Counted from the stretch's first letter, positions 1-11,289 are shown. The stretch is 64,000 nt of DNA from Roseomonas alba (GCF_019430885.1 NZ_JAHYBZ010000003.1:62001-126000); one strand, 5' to 3'. Notes: a model not told the origin generated them from the letters alone. Numbers and translations are program-made.

Positions 1-746
1 GCAATCTTCATCCAGGATGGCGGCCGGTCGATGTAGCTTGGCGGGTCCGACAGGATCGCGTGGCTGATGCCGCGCGCCTCGGCATAGGCCTCGTGCGAGA
101 GGATGGCGGGCCGGATCTTGGCGAGATAGGCCTCCCCGAGTGCGACCGTGCACAGCACCGTCGTCCCGGCGCGCCGCGTGATCCGGGGCGCGAGAGCACC
201 CACCGCGGCGCGGAAGGGATAGCTTACGCGCGGCGGGGGGACGATCTCCTCACGCAGCGCGGCCAGGTGGTCGAGAACGATCGGATTGGCGAGGATGTTC
301 GCGACGCGCGTCGTGGTGAAGAGCCGCGCCAGGTCCGCCCGGATGGCGTCGGCACGCTGCACCAGCGCGGCCATCTCCTGCCGGATCGCGGCCGTTTCGG
401 CCGGGTCGGCAGCCGCCACCTGCCGGGCAGCGACGGCTTCCTCCCGGAATGCTGCGGCATCCTGCCGGAGCGCCGCAAGTTCCTGCCGGGCGACGGCCGT
501 CTCCTCCCGGGTTCCCGTCGCCTCCTGCCGGCTACCGGCCATCTCCTGCCGGATCTCCGCCACGTCCTGCCGGGTCCCCGCCATCTCCCGCCCCGCCGCC
601 GCCAGATCCTGCCCGATGCCGTCGAGCCGGCGCTGGAACTGCAGGATGGCGTCCTTGAGCTTCGCGTAGAGCAGCCCCGCAACAATGCCCGCCAGGATGA
701 GCAGCACGAGGACGGCCAGGCCGGTCCAGGAGATCGTCTCAGTCAT
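1..746 (-). CDS. Membrane-anchored coiled-coil protein, partial (C-terminus beyond left edge)
   Basis: An open frame starts at ATG 746 and runs off the window with no stop, giving 248 residues here. Residues about 7-27 form one hydrophobic helix, followed by KLKD, so it looks like a signal anchor. Residues about 35-140 are a charged heptad-like stretch in which short RQE/REE units recur every 7-14 residues, a clear coiled coil. From about residue 175 the sequence becomes globular and ends near RPPSWMKI; that motif, with an upstream HEAYAEARG, resembles the N-terminal part of GMA12/MNN10-like glycosyltransferases, which is an inference from memory. A GAGAGG ribosome-binding site lies 5' of the ATG. 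Function otherwise unknown. Confidence 0.7.
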   Translation of the reverse strand, partial: MTETISWTGLAVLVLLILAGIVAGLLYAKLKDAILQFQRRLDGIGQDLAAAGREMAGTRQDVAEIRQEMAGSRQEATGTREETAVARQELAALRQDAAAFREEAVAARQVAAADPAETAAIRQEMAALVQRADAIRADLARLFTTTRVANILANPIVLDHLAALREEIVPPPRVSYPFRAAVGALAPRITRRAGTTVLCTVALGEAYLAKIRPAILSHEAYAEARGISHAILSDPPSYIDRPPSWMKI

Positions 747-801
747 GCACAGTGCGCCTCTCTGATACCCCGTTTCACGGGTCGCCCGGCGCCGCGCGGG
801 T

Positions 802-1254
802 TCAGCCGCCCAGGCGCGCCTTCACCATCGGCCCGGCCTTGGCCATGTCCAGGGTCGCGGCGTGCTTCGCGCGCAGCACGGCCATGACCTTGCCCATGTC
901 CTTGATCGAGGCAGCGCCTGTCTCGGCCACCGCGGCCTCGACGGCGGCGGTCATGGCGGCCTCGTCCATCTGCTGGGGGAGGAAGCTGTCGATCACGGCG
1001 ATCTCGGCCTCCTCCTTCGCAGCGAGTTCCTCGCGGCCGCCCTGGCGGTAGAGGGCGACCGATTCCGCGCGCGACTTCGCCATGCCCCGCAACATGGCGA
1101 TGATGCCGGCCTCGTCCACCGGCGGGCCGGGGCGGGCGGCGATGTCGGTGTCCTTCAGCTTGGCCTGGATCATGCGGAGCGTGGAGACGCGCTCGGCATC
1201 CTTGGCCCGCATGGCGGTCTTGAGCTCGTCCAGGAAGCGGTCGCGGAGCGACAT
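802..1254 (-). CDS. GatB/Yqey domain-containing protein
   Basis: This 150-residue protein matches the stand-alone GatB/Yqey family in length and pattern: an N-terminal MSLRDRFLDELKTAMRAKD, a central SRAESVALYRQGGREELAAKE and a C-terminal helical tail ending in KARLGG. The domain is the tail domain of the amidotransferase subunit GatB, where it contacts tRNA; the role of the free-standing protein is not established. It is divergent from carA with 104 bp between start codons, an arrangement common in alphaproteobacteria, so the two may share a control region. Family assignment is firm; function is not known. Confidence 0.9.
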   Translation of the reverse strand: MSLRDRFLDELKTAMRAKDAERVSTLRMIQAKLKDTDIAARPGPPVDEAGIIAMLRGMAKSRAESVALYRQGGREELAAKEEAEIAVIDSFLPQQMDEAAMTAAVEAAVAETGAASIKDMGKVMAVLRAKHAATLDMAKAGPMVKARLGG

Positions 1255-1302
1255 GGCAATGGTTCCTCGTCTGTTGGGCGCCCTATAGCGCAGGGTTCGC
1301 GC

Positions 1303-1355
1303 GGGAGGAAATTTCCCACCCGACTGATTCAGCTTGCGCTGGGAAATCCATTCCC
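1303..1355. promoter_or_regulatory. Two inverted repeats in the gatB/Yqey-carA divergent region
   Basis: GGAAATTTCC at 1307-1316 is a perfect 10-bp palindrome, unusually AT-rich for this DNA. GGGAA at 1341-1345 and TTCCC at 1351-1355 form a second inverted repeat with a 5-bp spacer, ending three bases before the ATG at 1359. The two sites share the GGAAAT core. Their position makes them candidate operators for carA, possibly bound by the helix-turn-helix domain at the N-terminus of CarA itself. That link is inference. Confidence 0.35.
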
Positions 1356-1358
1356 GAT

Positions 1359-2747
1359 ATGTCTCCCGCCATGCGCACCGTGGAAGACATCATCGGGCTG
1401 CTCGGGGGTTCCGAGGCGGCAGCGAATCATTGCGGCGTCGGCACCGAGGCCATCCGCAAATGGCGCCAGGCCAAGGCCATCCCGGCCAAGCACTGGCCGG
1501 CGATCCTGTCCGCGACCGGCCTGTCCCTCGCCGATCTTCCCGGCGCGCCCACGGAAACCCAGAAGACGGAACCCGATATGAACGCGGCCGATACTCCCCC
1601 CGAAGGTGCGACGGGCTGCCTGGTGCTGGCCGATGGGACGATCTTCTGGGGCCGAGGCTTCGGGGCCGAGGCCGCGACGGTCGGCGAGATCTGCTTCAAC
1701 ACGGGCATGACCGGGTATCAGGAGACGCTGACCGACCCCTCCTATGCCGGGCAGATCATCACCTTCACCTTCCCGCATATCGGCAATGTCGGGACGAACC
1801 CCGAGGATATCGAGACCATCACCCCGGCCGCGCGCGGCCTGGTTGTGAAGCAGGACGTCACCGAGCCGTCCAACTACCGCGCCACGAAGAACCTGCGGGA
1901 TTGGCTGGTGTCGCATGGCATCCCGGGCGTGTCGGGCATCGATACCCGTGCCCTGACCGCGCGCATCCGCGACCTGGGCGCGCCGAACGGCGTCATCTGC
2001 CACAAGGCGGATGGGAAGTTCGACATTGCCGCGCTGAAGGCCCAGGCCGCCGGCTGGCCGGGGCTGGAGGGGATGGACCTCGCCAAGGAGGTCACGACCC
2101 GCCAGACCTTCGCCTGGAACGAGACGGAATGGGCCTGGCCGGAGGGCTTCGGCATCCAGGCGGCGCCGAAGCACAAGGTCGTCGCGGTGGATTACGGGGC
2201 GAAGCGCAACATCCTGCGCTGCCTGGCCTCGGCCGGCTGCGAGGTGGTGGTGGTGCCCGCCACCGCGACCGCGGAGGACATCCTGTCCCACAAGCCGGAC
2301 GGCGTCTTCCTGTCAAACGGCCCCGGCGACCCCGCGGCGACGGGCGCATACGCCATCCCGGCGATCCAGGGCGTGATGGACGCGAAGCTGCCGGTCTTCG
2401 GCATCTGCCTGGGGCACCAGCTGCTGGCGCTCGCGCTGGGGGCGAAGACCTACAAGCTCGCCCGCGGGCATCGCGGGGCAAACCAGCCGGTGAAGGACCT
2501 GACCACCGGGAAGGTCGAGATCACCAGCCAGAACCACGGCTTCGCGGTCGACCCCAAGACCCTGCCGGGGAATGCCACGGTGACCCATGTGTCCCTGTTC
2601 GACGGGACCAATGAGGGCATCGCCGCGACCGACCGCCCGGCCTTCTCGGTGCAGTACCACCCGGAAGCCAGCCCGGGGCCGAGCGATAGCCACTACCTCT
2701 TCCACCGCTTCGTGGAGATGATCGAGGCGCACAAGGCCGGCGCCTGA
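1359..2747 (+). CDS. carA: Carbamoyl-phosphate synthase small subunit with N-terminal HTH domain
   Basis: The glutaminase subunit hydrolyses glutamine and feeds ammonia to CarB for carbamoyl phosphate (arginine and pyrimidine synthesis). The class I glutaminase triad is visible: Cys350 in GICLGH, and His434 and Glu436 in YHPEA. The canonical CarA N-terminus begins near residue 85. Before it lies an extra 70-residue segment, about residues 5-60, that reads as a Cro/CI-like helix-turn-helix (AANHCGVGTEAIRKWRQ). I believe this is the domain NCBI calls 'carph-isopro', named for such fusions. Starts at 1359 or 1371 include the HTH; ATG 1578 (residue 74) would give a conventional CarA. None of the three has a strong ribosome-binding site. 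The absence of stops and the conserved HTH pattern favour the long form. Confidence 0.93.
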   Translation: MSPAMRTVEDIIGLLGGSEAAANHCGVGTEAIRKWRQAKAIPAKHWPAILSATGLSLADLPGAPTETQKTEPDMNAADTPPEGATGCLVLADGTIFWGRGFGAEAATVGEICFNTGMTGYQETLTDPSYAGQIITFTFPHIGNVGTNPEDIETITPAARGLVVKQDVTEPSNYRATKNLRDWLVSHGIPGVSGIDTRALTARIRDLGAPNGVICHKADGKFDIAALKAQAAGWPGLEGMDLAKEVTTRQTFAWNETEWAWPEGFGIQAAPKHKVVAVDYGAKRNILRCLASAGCEVVVVPATATAEDILSHKPDGVFLSNGPGDPAATGAYAIPAIQGVMDAKLPVFGICLGHQLLALALGAKTYKLARGHRGANQPVKDLTTGKVEITSQNHGFAVDPKTLPGNATVTHVSLFDGTNEGIAATDRPAFSVQYHPEASPGPSDSHYLFHRFVEMIEAHKAGA

Positions 2748-2804
2748 GCCGGCCGCGCGACCGACCGGATCGGCCGCGCGGGCGATAGGGAGAGGGAAAC
2801 ACGG

Positions 2805-3563
2805 ATGTTCGACCTGAAGGGGCGCGTCGCGCTCGTCACCGGCGGGAATGGCGGCATCGGGCTGGGCTTCGCGCGCGGGCTGGCCAAGGCCGGTGCCGCG
2901 GTGATGATCGCCGGGCGCAACGCCGAGAAGAACGCCGCGGCGGTGGCGGAGCTGAAGGCGCTCGGCGCCATCGCCGCCAGCGCCCAGATGGACGTGACGG
3001 ATGAGGCGTCGATCCGCGAGACCGTCGCGACCACGGCCGATCGTTTCGGCCGGCTCGACATCCTGGTGAACAATGCGGGCACCAATATCCGCCGCCGTCC
3101 GGAGGAATACCGGATGGAGGACTGGCACACGGTGCTCGCCACCAACCTGACCAGCGGCATGATCGCGGCGCAGGCGGCCTATCCCTGGCTGAAGAAGCAC
3201 GGAGTCGGGCGGGTCATCAACAACGGGTCGATGCTGTCGATCTTCGGGCTTCCGTTCCATGCGGCCTATGGCGCGTCCAAGGGCGGGGTGGTGCAGATGA
3301 CGAAGTCGCTCGCCGTGGCCTGGGCGCCGGACGGGATCACGGTGAACGTCATCCTGCCGGGCTGGATCGACACCGACCTGACGAAGAAGGCGCGGCAGGA
3401 CATGGCCACGCTGAACGAGGACGTGCTGCGCCGGACGCCGTCCAAGCGCTGGGGCGATCCGAAGGATTTCGAGGGGGTGGCGGCCTTCCTCGCCTCCGAC
3501 AGCGCGGCCTTCATCACCGGGGTGGCGATCCCGGTCGATGGCGGGTTCTCGGTGCACGGCTGA
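2805..3563 (+). CDS. SDR family NAD(P)-dependent oxidoreductase
   Basis: A classical short-chain dehydrogenase of 252 residues. The cofactor-binding TGGNGGIG is at residues 12-19, NNAG at 89-92, and the catalytic residues are Ser142, Tyr155 and Lys159 (YGASK). The C-terminal AAFITGVAIPVDGGFSVHG is typical of the gluconate 5-dehydrogenase / 2-deoxy-D-gluconate 3-dehydrogenase (KduD) branch, so a sugar-acid or similar hydroxyl substrate is likely, but this cannot be fixed from sequence. A GGGAGAGGGAAAC ribosome-binding region precedes the ATG. Its stop overlaps the start of the LysE gene (TGATG), so the two are probably co-translated. Confidence 0.9.
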   Translation: MFDLKGRVALVTGGNGGIGLGFARGLAKAGAAVMIAGRNAEKNAAAVAELKALGAIAASAQMDVTDEASIRETVATTADRFGRLDILVNNAGTNIRRRPEEYRMEDWHTVLATNLTSGMIAAQAAYPWLKKHGVGRVINNGSMLSIFGLPFHAAYGASKGGVVQMTKSLAVAWAPDGITVNVILPGWIDTDLTKKARQDMATLNEDVLRRTPSKRWGDPKDFEGVAAFLASDSAAFITGVAIPVDGGFSVHG

Positions 3564-4195
3564 TGCCCTCGATCCAGACCCTGCTGGTCTTCGCCGCGCT
3601 GTCCTTCGGGCTCGCGGCGACGCCGGGGCCGAACATGCTCTACCTCGTCTCCCGCGCGCTGGCGCAGGGGACCGGGGCGGGCCTGGTGTCGCTGGTGGGG
3701 TGCCAGTTCGGGTCGCTGGTGATCATGCTGTGCGCGGCGGCGGGGCTGACCGCCGCGCTGTTCGCCGTGCCCTATGCCTGGGACGTGCTGCGCATCGGCG
3801 GGGCGATCTATCTGGCCTATCTGGCGTGGCAGTGCCTGCGGCCGGGCGGGCAGCCGATCTTCGCACCGCGGGCGATGCCGAAGGAGCCGCCTGGGCGGCT
3901 GTTCGCGGTGGGGTTCGCGACCGCGGCGCTGAACCCCAAGGTCGCTCTGTTCTACGTGGCGGTGCTGCCGCCCTTCATCGACCCGGCACTGGGTAGCGTC
4001 TTCGCGCAGGGCGCGGCGCTGGGGGCAGTGCAGATCGGCGTCGCGATCGTCTTCGACGGGCTGCTGGTCTATGGCGCGGCGGGTGTCGCGCGCTTCCTCG
4101 GCACGCGTCCGGCCTGGATGGCGGCACAGCGCTGGATCCTGGGCACCGCGCTCGCGCTGATCGCGGTGAAGCTGGCGACGGAGGGGCGGCGGTGA
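3563..4195 (+). CDS. LysE family translocator
   Basis: A 210-residue, six-helix inner-membrane exporter of the LysE/RhtB family. The diagnostic N-terminal ATPGPNMLYL is at about residues 20-29, and the NPKVALFYVAVLPPF signature of helices 3-4 is at about 124-138. Members export amino acids or related small solutes by proton exchange; the substrate here is not predictable. The start codon overlaps the upstream SDR stop and the stop overlaps the next small membrane gene, so it sits inside a tight cluster of overlapping genes. Confidence 0.9.
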   Translation: MPSIQTLLVFAALSFGLAATPGPNMLYLVSRALAQGTGAGLVSLVGCQFGSLVIMLCAAAGLTAALFAVPYAWDVLRIGGAIYLAYLAWQCLRPGGQPIFAPRAMPKEPPGRLFAVGFATAALNPKVALFYVAVLPPFIDPALGSVFAQGAALGAVQIGVAIVFDGLLVYGAAGVARFLGTRPAWMAAQRWILGTALALIAVKLATEGRR

Positions 4196-4494
4196 TGATG
4201 TATGGCCTGGATGCGCTGGCGCATGGGGCGGTGGCAGCGTTGCTGACGCTGCCGCCGGCACTGGTGCTGTTCTGGTGGCTGACGCGGCCGCTCGCGGTGG
4301 CGGTTCGGGCGCTGCGGCCCTTCGTCAGCGCCTGCGCGGCCTTTGGCCTGTCGATGGCGGCCTCCGGCACCTGGGCCCTGACTTTCGAACGTTCGAGCTA
4401 CACCGACGAAGCTATGGGCGGGGCGCTGATCGGCGGCGGCCTGGTCGGCCTGATCGGCTTCCTGATCCTGCTGGCGCTGCCGCATCCGCCATGA
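4195..4494 (+). CDS. Small membrane protein, paralogue of the next gene
   Basis: About 99 residues with three predicted membrane segments (near 10-30, 45-60 and 75-95). I do not recognise a family. It aligns end to end with the next gene: both have LDA near the start, FW..TRP after the first helix, LR.F, an ER pair after the second helix and a Gly-rich third helix. The ATG at 4195 overlaps the LysE stop (TGATG); GTG 4192 and ATG 4198 are alternatives. The four-base overlaps on both sides argue for a real gene translated by coupling. Confidence 0.65.
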   Translation: MMYGLDALAHGAVAALLTLPPALVLFWWLTRPLAVAVRALRPFVSACAAFGLSMAASGTWALTFERSSYTDEAMGGALIGGGLVGLIGFLILLALPHPP

Positions 4495-4778
4495 TCCGCC
4501 ATACGCTCGATGCCCAGCTCGGCGGCGCCATGACCACCTTGATGGCTGCCCTTCCCGGCGCCGCGGTGTTCTGGCTCGCCACGCGGCCGATACGCGACGG
4601 GTCCCGTGGCCTGCGCGCCTTCCTGATCGCGGGCGCCTCCTATGCGGCGATGCTCGTCGCCGCGGGCGTCGTGGCCTTCCTGATGGAGCGCCCGGCCCAA
4701 GTCGGCGACGCCCTGATGGGTGCGGTGATGGGTGGCGTTGTCGTGGCGCGGATCCTGCCGCAGCCGGAGGCGACATGA
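4491..4778 (+). CDS. Small membrane protein, tandem paralogue
   Basis: A 95-residue protein starting at an ATG that overlaps the previous stop (ATGA). It has three hydrophobic segments (about 10-28, 40-63 and 75-90) and shares with its upstream neighbour the pattern LDA..GA......P....FW..TRP, which suggests a tandem duplication. There is no known family or catalytic motif. It ends by overlapping the next small gene by four bases. Confidence 0.65.
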   Translation: MIRHTLDAQLGGAMTTLMAALPGAAVFWLATRPIRDGSRGLRAFLIAGASYAAMLVAAGVVAFLMERPAQVGDALMGAVMGGVVVARILPQPEAT

Positions 4779-5044
4779 TGTCGGCTGCCGCGCTCGGCCT
4801 TTTCGCGCTGGCCTATTCCGGCGTCGTGCTCTTCGCGCTGGCGCATGCGCTGCGGCGCATCCTGCCGCCGGTGCGCGCGGCCTGGACGGCCTTCTTCCTC
4901 TCCGCCGCCGTGCATGGCGCGACGCCCTTCCTGATGGCGGATGAGGAACGCTGGCTGCCGCTGACCCTGTTCTGGCTGCTGCCACACCTGCTGATCCTGC
5001 CGCTGCTGCTGCTCGCGGCGCGACGACAGTCCGCCGCAGCGTAG
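4775..5044 (+). CDS. Small membrane protein of unknown function
   Basis: An 89-residue hydrophobic protein with three likely membrane helices (about 4-26, 36-50 and 62-82), the last two separated by an acidic ADEERW turn. Its ATG overlaps the previous stop (ATGA), making it the last of five overlapping genes (SDR, LysE, three small proteins). It shows no clear sequence relation to its two small neighbours. carB starts 45 bp downstream. Confidence 0.6.
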   Translation: MMSAAALGLFALAYSGVVLFALAHALRRILPPVRAAWTAFFLSAAVHGATPFLMADEERWLPLTLFWLLPHLLILPLLLLAARRQSAAA

Positions 5045-5089
5045 CCAGCCCCTTCTTCGATCTTCCTTTCGCCAGAGGCCCTTACCCCC

Positions 5090-8335
<3,246 letters not shown>

Positions 8336-8341
8336 CCGCAT

Positions 8342-8360
8342 GGGGGCCGTTTCGGCCCCC
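8342..8360 (+). terminator. Hairpin after carB
   Basis: GGGGGCCG (8342-8349) and CGGCCCCC (8353-8360) form a perfect 8-bp stem with a TTT loop, seven bases after the carB stop. The 3' tail is only weakly T-rich, so termination may be partial. Confidence 0.6.
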
Positions 8361-8451
8361 GTCCTGTCTCTCCCCCCCACCGACCGCCAGGCCTGGCAGA
8401 ACCGGACCGAGGGCCGGGAGGGGGACAGTGATTCCTGGGGAAGGGTTCGCC

Positions 8452-8925
8452 GTGCAGAAGTTCCCGATGACCGCCGAAGGTCTTGCGCGTCTCGAGGAGG
8501 AGCTGAAGGTGCTCAAGTCCGAAGAGCGCCCGGCCATCATCCGCGCCATCGCCGAAGCGCGTGCCCATGGGGACCTGTCGGAAAACGCCGAATACCATGC
8601 CGCGCGTGAACGCCAGTCCTTCATCGAGGGCCGCATCGGCGAGCTCGAGGCCATCATCCCCTCGGCCGAGGTGATCGACGTCGGCCGCCTCACGGGCGAC
8701 AAGGTGTTGTTCGGCGCGAAGGTCACCATCGTCGATGAGGAAAGCGAGGACGAGAAGACCTATCGCATCGTCGGCCAGTATGAGGCCGACATGAAGAACG
8801 GGTCGATCTCCGTCACCTCCCCGCTTGCCAAGGCGCTGATGGGCAGGAAGGTCGGCGATTCCGTCGAGGTTCCCGCCCCCGGCGGCGCCCGGTCCGTCGA
8901 GATTACCGCCGTCAAATTCGCCTGA
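8452..8925 (+). CDS. greA: Transcription elongation factor GreA
   Basis: GreA rescues backtracked RNA polymerase by stimulating transcript cleavage. With a GTG start at 8452 it is 158 residues, the usual length. The N-terminal coiled coil carries the acidic-tip region ([17 protein letters not shown], about residues 40-56), and the C-terminal FKBP-like domain ends SVEITAVKF. The GTG is preferred over the in-frame GTG at 8428 because a GGGGAAGGG ribosome-binding site lies 6-14 bases before it and family members start at this residue. The order carB-greA is common in alphaproteobacteria. Confidence 0.97.
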   Translation: MQKFPMTAEGLARLEEELKVLKSEERPAIIRAIAEARAHGDLSENAEYHAARERQSFIEGRIGELEAIIPSAEVIDVGRLTGDKVLFGAKVTIVDEESEDEKTYRIVGQYEADMKNGSISVTSPLAKALMGRKVGDSVEVPAPGGARSVEITAVKFA

Positions 8926-8953
8926 CCGCCTGCCAGATTACGCTGTGCGGCCA

Positions 8954-8994
8954 GGGCGCTCCGGGGTCTTCCCCGGTGCGCCCTTCGTCTTTCT
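8954..8994 (+). terminator. Rho-independent terminator of greA
   Basis: GGGCGC plus CCGGGG on the 5' arm pair with CCCCGG plus GCGCCC on the 3' arm (8954-8966 with 8971-8983, one T-T mismatch, TCTT loop), followed by TTCGTCTTTCT. It lies just after greA and before ilvA, so ilvA probably has its own promoter or depends on read-through. Confidence 0.75.
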
Positions 8995-9016
8995 GGTCCA
9001 CCAACAAGGAAGTCCC

Positions 9017-10264
9017 ATGTCCGCCGTGAATGCGATCCGCACCACCGAGGCCCCTGTCGCGCCGAGCGTCACGCTCGCCGACATCCGTGCCGCGGCCGAG
9101 CGAATTCGCGGCGCCATCATCCGCACACCGACCATCGAGAATCCGTCGGTGAACCGCGTGGCCGGCACGCGGGTCTTCCTGAAGCTCGACAATCTTCAGG
9201 CGACGGGTGCCTTCAAGGAACGCGGCGCGGCGAATCGCCTGGCGCTGCTGACCCAGCGCGAACGCGAGGCCGGCGTCATCGCCATGTCGGCCGGCAACCA
9301 TGCGCAGGCGGTGGCTCGGCATGCACAGCTCGCCGGCGTGGCGGCGACGATCGTCATGCCGAAGTTCACGCCGTCCACGAAGGTGGTACGCACCGAATCC
9401 TGGGGCGCGCGCGTGGTGCTGCATGGCGAGACGCTGGCCGAAGCGGCGGCTCATGCGCATGAGCTCGCGCTGCGCGAGGGCCTGGTCTTCGTCCATCCCT
9501 ATGACGATGCCGGCGTGATCGCCGGCCAGGGCACCATGGCGCTCGAAATGCTCGAGGACGCGCCGGAGATCGAGGCCCTCGTCATCCCGATCGGCGGCGG
9601 TGGTCTGTGCGCCGGCACGGCCACCGTCGCCGCCACGCTGCGCCCCGGCGTGCCGGTCTTCGGCGTCGAGGTGCAGGGCTATCCCGCCATGGCGCAGCGC
9701 CTGGCGGGCGAGCCCGTCTCGGTCGGCGGCCCGACCATCGCCGAGGGCATTGCCGTGCGCGACGTGGGCGAGATGCCGCTCAACATCCTGCGCCGCTGCC
9801 ACAGCGAGGTGCTGCTGGTCCCCGAACGCGCCGTGGAACAGGCCGTCGCCCTGCTGGCCGAGGGCGCCAAGGTCGTGGCCGAAGGCGCAGGTGCCGCGGG
9901 CCTCGCCGCCGTGCTGACCTATCCCGAGCGCTTCAAGGGGCGCGTCGTCGGCACCACGGTCTGCGGCGGCAACATCGACGCGCGCGCGCTGTCCAACGTG
10001 CTGCTGCGGCAGCTCCTGCGCGACGGGCGCATCATGCGCCTGCATTTCGACATTCCCGACCGGCCCGGCGTGCTGGCGGATATCGCCAAGCGCATCTCCG
10101 ATGTCGGCGGCAACGTCATCGAGGTGAAGCATCAGCAGCTGTTTGGCGCACCGACCGTGCAGAGCACGGAACTGCACCTGATGATCGAGGTGCGCGACGC
10201 GGCGCAGGGCGACGCGATCATCGCGGCGATGGAAGCGGCGGATTACGTGGTACGGCGCGGGTGA
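9017..10264 (+). CDS. ilvA: Threonine ammonia-lyase (threonine dehydratase)
   Basis: A PLP enzyme converting L-threonine to 2-oxobutanoate and ammonia, the first step toward isoleucine or threonine breakdown. It has 415 residues. The PLP lysine is Lys67 in TGAFKERGA, and the glycine-rich phosphate loop GGGGLCAG lies near residue 194. A single C-terminal ACT-type domain spans about 340-415 (LHFDIPDRPGVLADIAKRIS). This length with one ACT domain matches the catabolic/short biosynthetic type rather than the 500-residue IlvA with two regulatory repeats. ATG 9017 is supported by AAGGAAG at 9006-9012; an upstream in-frame start at 8945 lies inside the greA terminator. Confidence 0.93.
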   Translation: MSAVNAIRTTEAPVAPSVTLADIRAAAERIRGAIIRTPTIENPSVNRVAGTRVFLKLDNLQATGAFKERGAANRLALLTQREREAGVIAMSAGNHAQAVARHAQLAGVAATIVMPKFTPSTKVVRTESWGARVVLHGETLAEAAAHAHELALREGLVFVHPYDDAGVIAGQGTMALEMLEDAPEIEALVIPIGGGGLCAGTATVAATLRPGVPVFGVEVQGYPAMAQRLAGEPVSVGGPTIAEGIAVRDVGEMPLNILRRCHSEVLLVPERAVEQAVALLAEGAKVVAEGAGAAGLAAVLTYPERFKGRVVGTTVCGGNIDARALSNVLLRQLLRDGRIMRLHFDIPDRPGVLADIAKRISDVGGNVIEVKHQQLFGAPTVQSTELHLMIEVRDAAQGDAIIAAMEAADYVVRRG

Positions 10265-10275
10265 GACGCGCGACC

Positions 10276-10350
10276 GGAGAGGGGCTTTGCCCCTCTCCGG
10301 GCCTCACCCACCAAAGGCCACAGGGCCTTTGGAAACCGATACCTGGCGCC
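10276..10350 (+). repeat. Two-hairpin dispersed element, copy A
   Basis: First hairpin: GGAGAGGGGC (10276-10285) with GCCCCTCTCC (10289-10298), loop TTT. Second hairpin: CCAAAGGCC (10311-10319) with GGCCTTTGG (10324-10332), loop ACAG. A conserved tail, AAACCGATACCTGGCGCC, follows at 10333-10350. It lies 11 bp after the ilvA stop. Copies D and J share the same layout and tail. Confidence 0.85.
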
Positions 10351-10705
10351 ACGCATGAAAGATCGGCTGGGGATCGAAGCGAAACGCTCTGCACGACGCC
10401 TTGATCGTGTTCCCATCGCCGGATCGCGCGAACGCTTCCCGTTGCGTACAGTCCGCTTGGCCGAGGGTCGGCGGCCGGCCACCCAGGGTCAAAGGGCCTC
10501 TCACCGACTGATAGCGGCCAGCCCTACGAATGCCTTGATATCAGAGTCCTGCTTTCGTGCGCGGCAGCCCCACCAACCTCGTGCGCCATATCGCCGAGCC
10601 TTGCCGCTGAAAACGTCACCGACAGGGCTGGGCGGTATGTTCCGGATCGGGAACCGGCAAGCGCGCCCCTGCCCTTCCCCGGGCGCCCTGCCAACAAAGT
10701 GGGAT
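10351..10705. other. Gene-free spacer between element copies A and B
   Basis: A 355-bp stretch between the convergent ilvA and lrp genes, bounded by inverted copies A and B of the dispersed element. The open frames crossing it start or end inside the repeats and look non-coding. I recognise no gene remnant, RNA or promoter here. Confidence 0.5.
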
Positions 10706-10757
10706 CCAAGGGCCGTGGGCCCTTGGCGGGTGGGGTCCGGGGAGGGCAGAGCCCTCC
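10706..10757 (-). repeat. Two-hairpin dispersed element, copy B (inverted)
   Basis: CCAAGGGCC (10706-10714) pairs with GGCCCTTGG (10718-10726). After a GCGGGTGGGGTCCG linker, GGAGGGC (10741-10747) pairs with GCCCTCC (10751-10757). Order and linker are those of copy A read on the other strand. It ends 12 bp from the lrp stop. Confidence 0.8.
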
Positions 10758-10769
10758 CTGGCGGCGACT

Positions 10770-11246
10770 TCACCCGATCGGCACCCCTGCCGCGTCCTTC
10801 GCCGTCCGGATCGTCTGCAACGTCTGCACGCGCAGCACGCTCGGCGCGTTGGTCAGTCGGCTGGTGAGTTCGTTCTCATGTGCCGTGTCCCGCGCAACCA
10901 GGCGCAGCAGGAAGTCCCCGCCGCCGCGGATCATGTGGCATTCGCGCACTTCGGGCCAGGTGGTGGCCAGGACCTCGAAGGCTTCGAGGATGGCCTGCTT
11001 CTGGGATTCCAGCCCCACCAGGGCGAAGAAGGTGATTTCCCAGCCGAGCGCCACCGGGTCCACATCGGCGTGGTAGCCGCGGATGATGCCGGTTTCCTCA
11101 AGCCGCCGGACGCGGCGCAGACAGGGGGGCGCTGACAGGTTCACCCGCCGGGCCAGCTCGACATTGGTCATCCGCCCGTCCTGCTGGAGTTCGGTGAGGA
11201 TATGCAGGTCCACCGAATCGAGGTCCGGTTCGGGTTCGCGGTTCAT
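10770..11246 (-). CDS. Lrp/AsnC family transcriptional regulator
   Basis: A 158-residue Lrp-type regulator. The N-terminal winged HTH is clear (LDSVDLHILTELQQDGRMTNVELARRV, then SAPPCLRRVRRLE, about residues 9-52), followed by a hinge and a C-terminal RAM/AsnC ligand-binding domain (about 70-150). ATG 11246 (MNREPEPDLD) matches the family's N-terminus; the longer open frame would extend through the divergent promoter. It is divergent from trxB, an arrangement often seen in alphaproteobacteria, with a palindrome between the genes. The effector is probably an amino acid but cannot be named. Confidence 0.92.
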   Translation of the reverse strand: MNREPEPDLDSVDLHILTELQQDGRMTNVELARRVNLSAPPCLRRVRRLEETGIIRGYHADVDPVALGWEITFFALVGLESQKQAILEAFEVLATTWPEVRECHMIRGGGDFLLRLVARDTAHENELTSRLTNAPSVLRVQTLQTIRTAKDAAGVPIG

Positions 11247-11289
11247 CGTGACGACTCGTATGCTTCGTTGCTCAGGCTCGGCCCCTGGC

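Noticed and set aside
10351-10705. A gene between copies A and B of the dispersed element
   Set aside because: The frames crossing it have no start with a ribosome-binding site, run into the repeats and show no domain.
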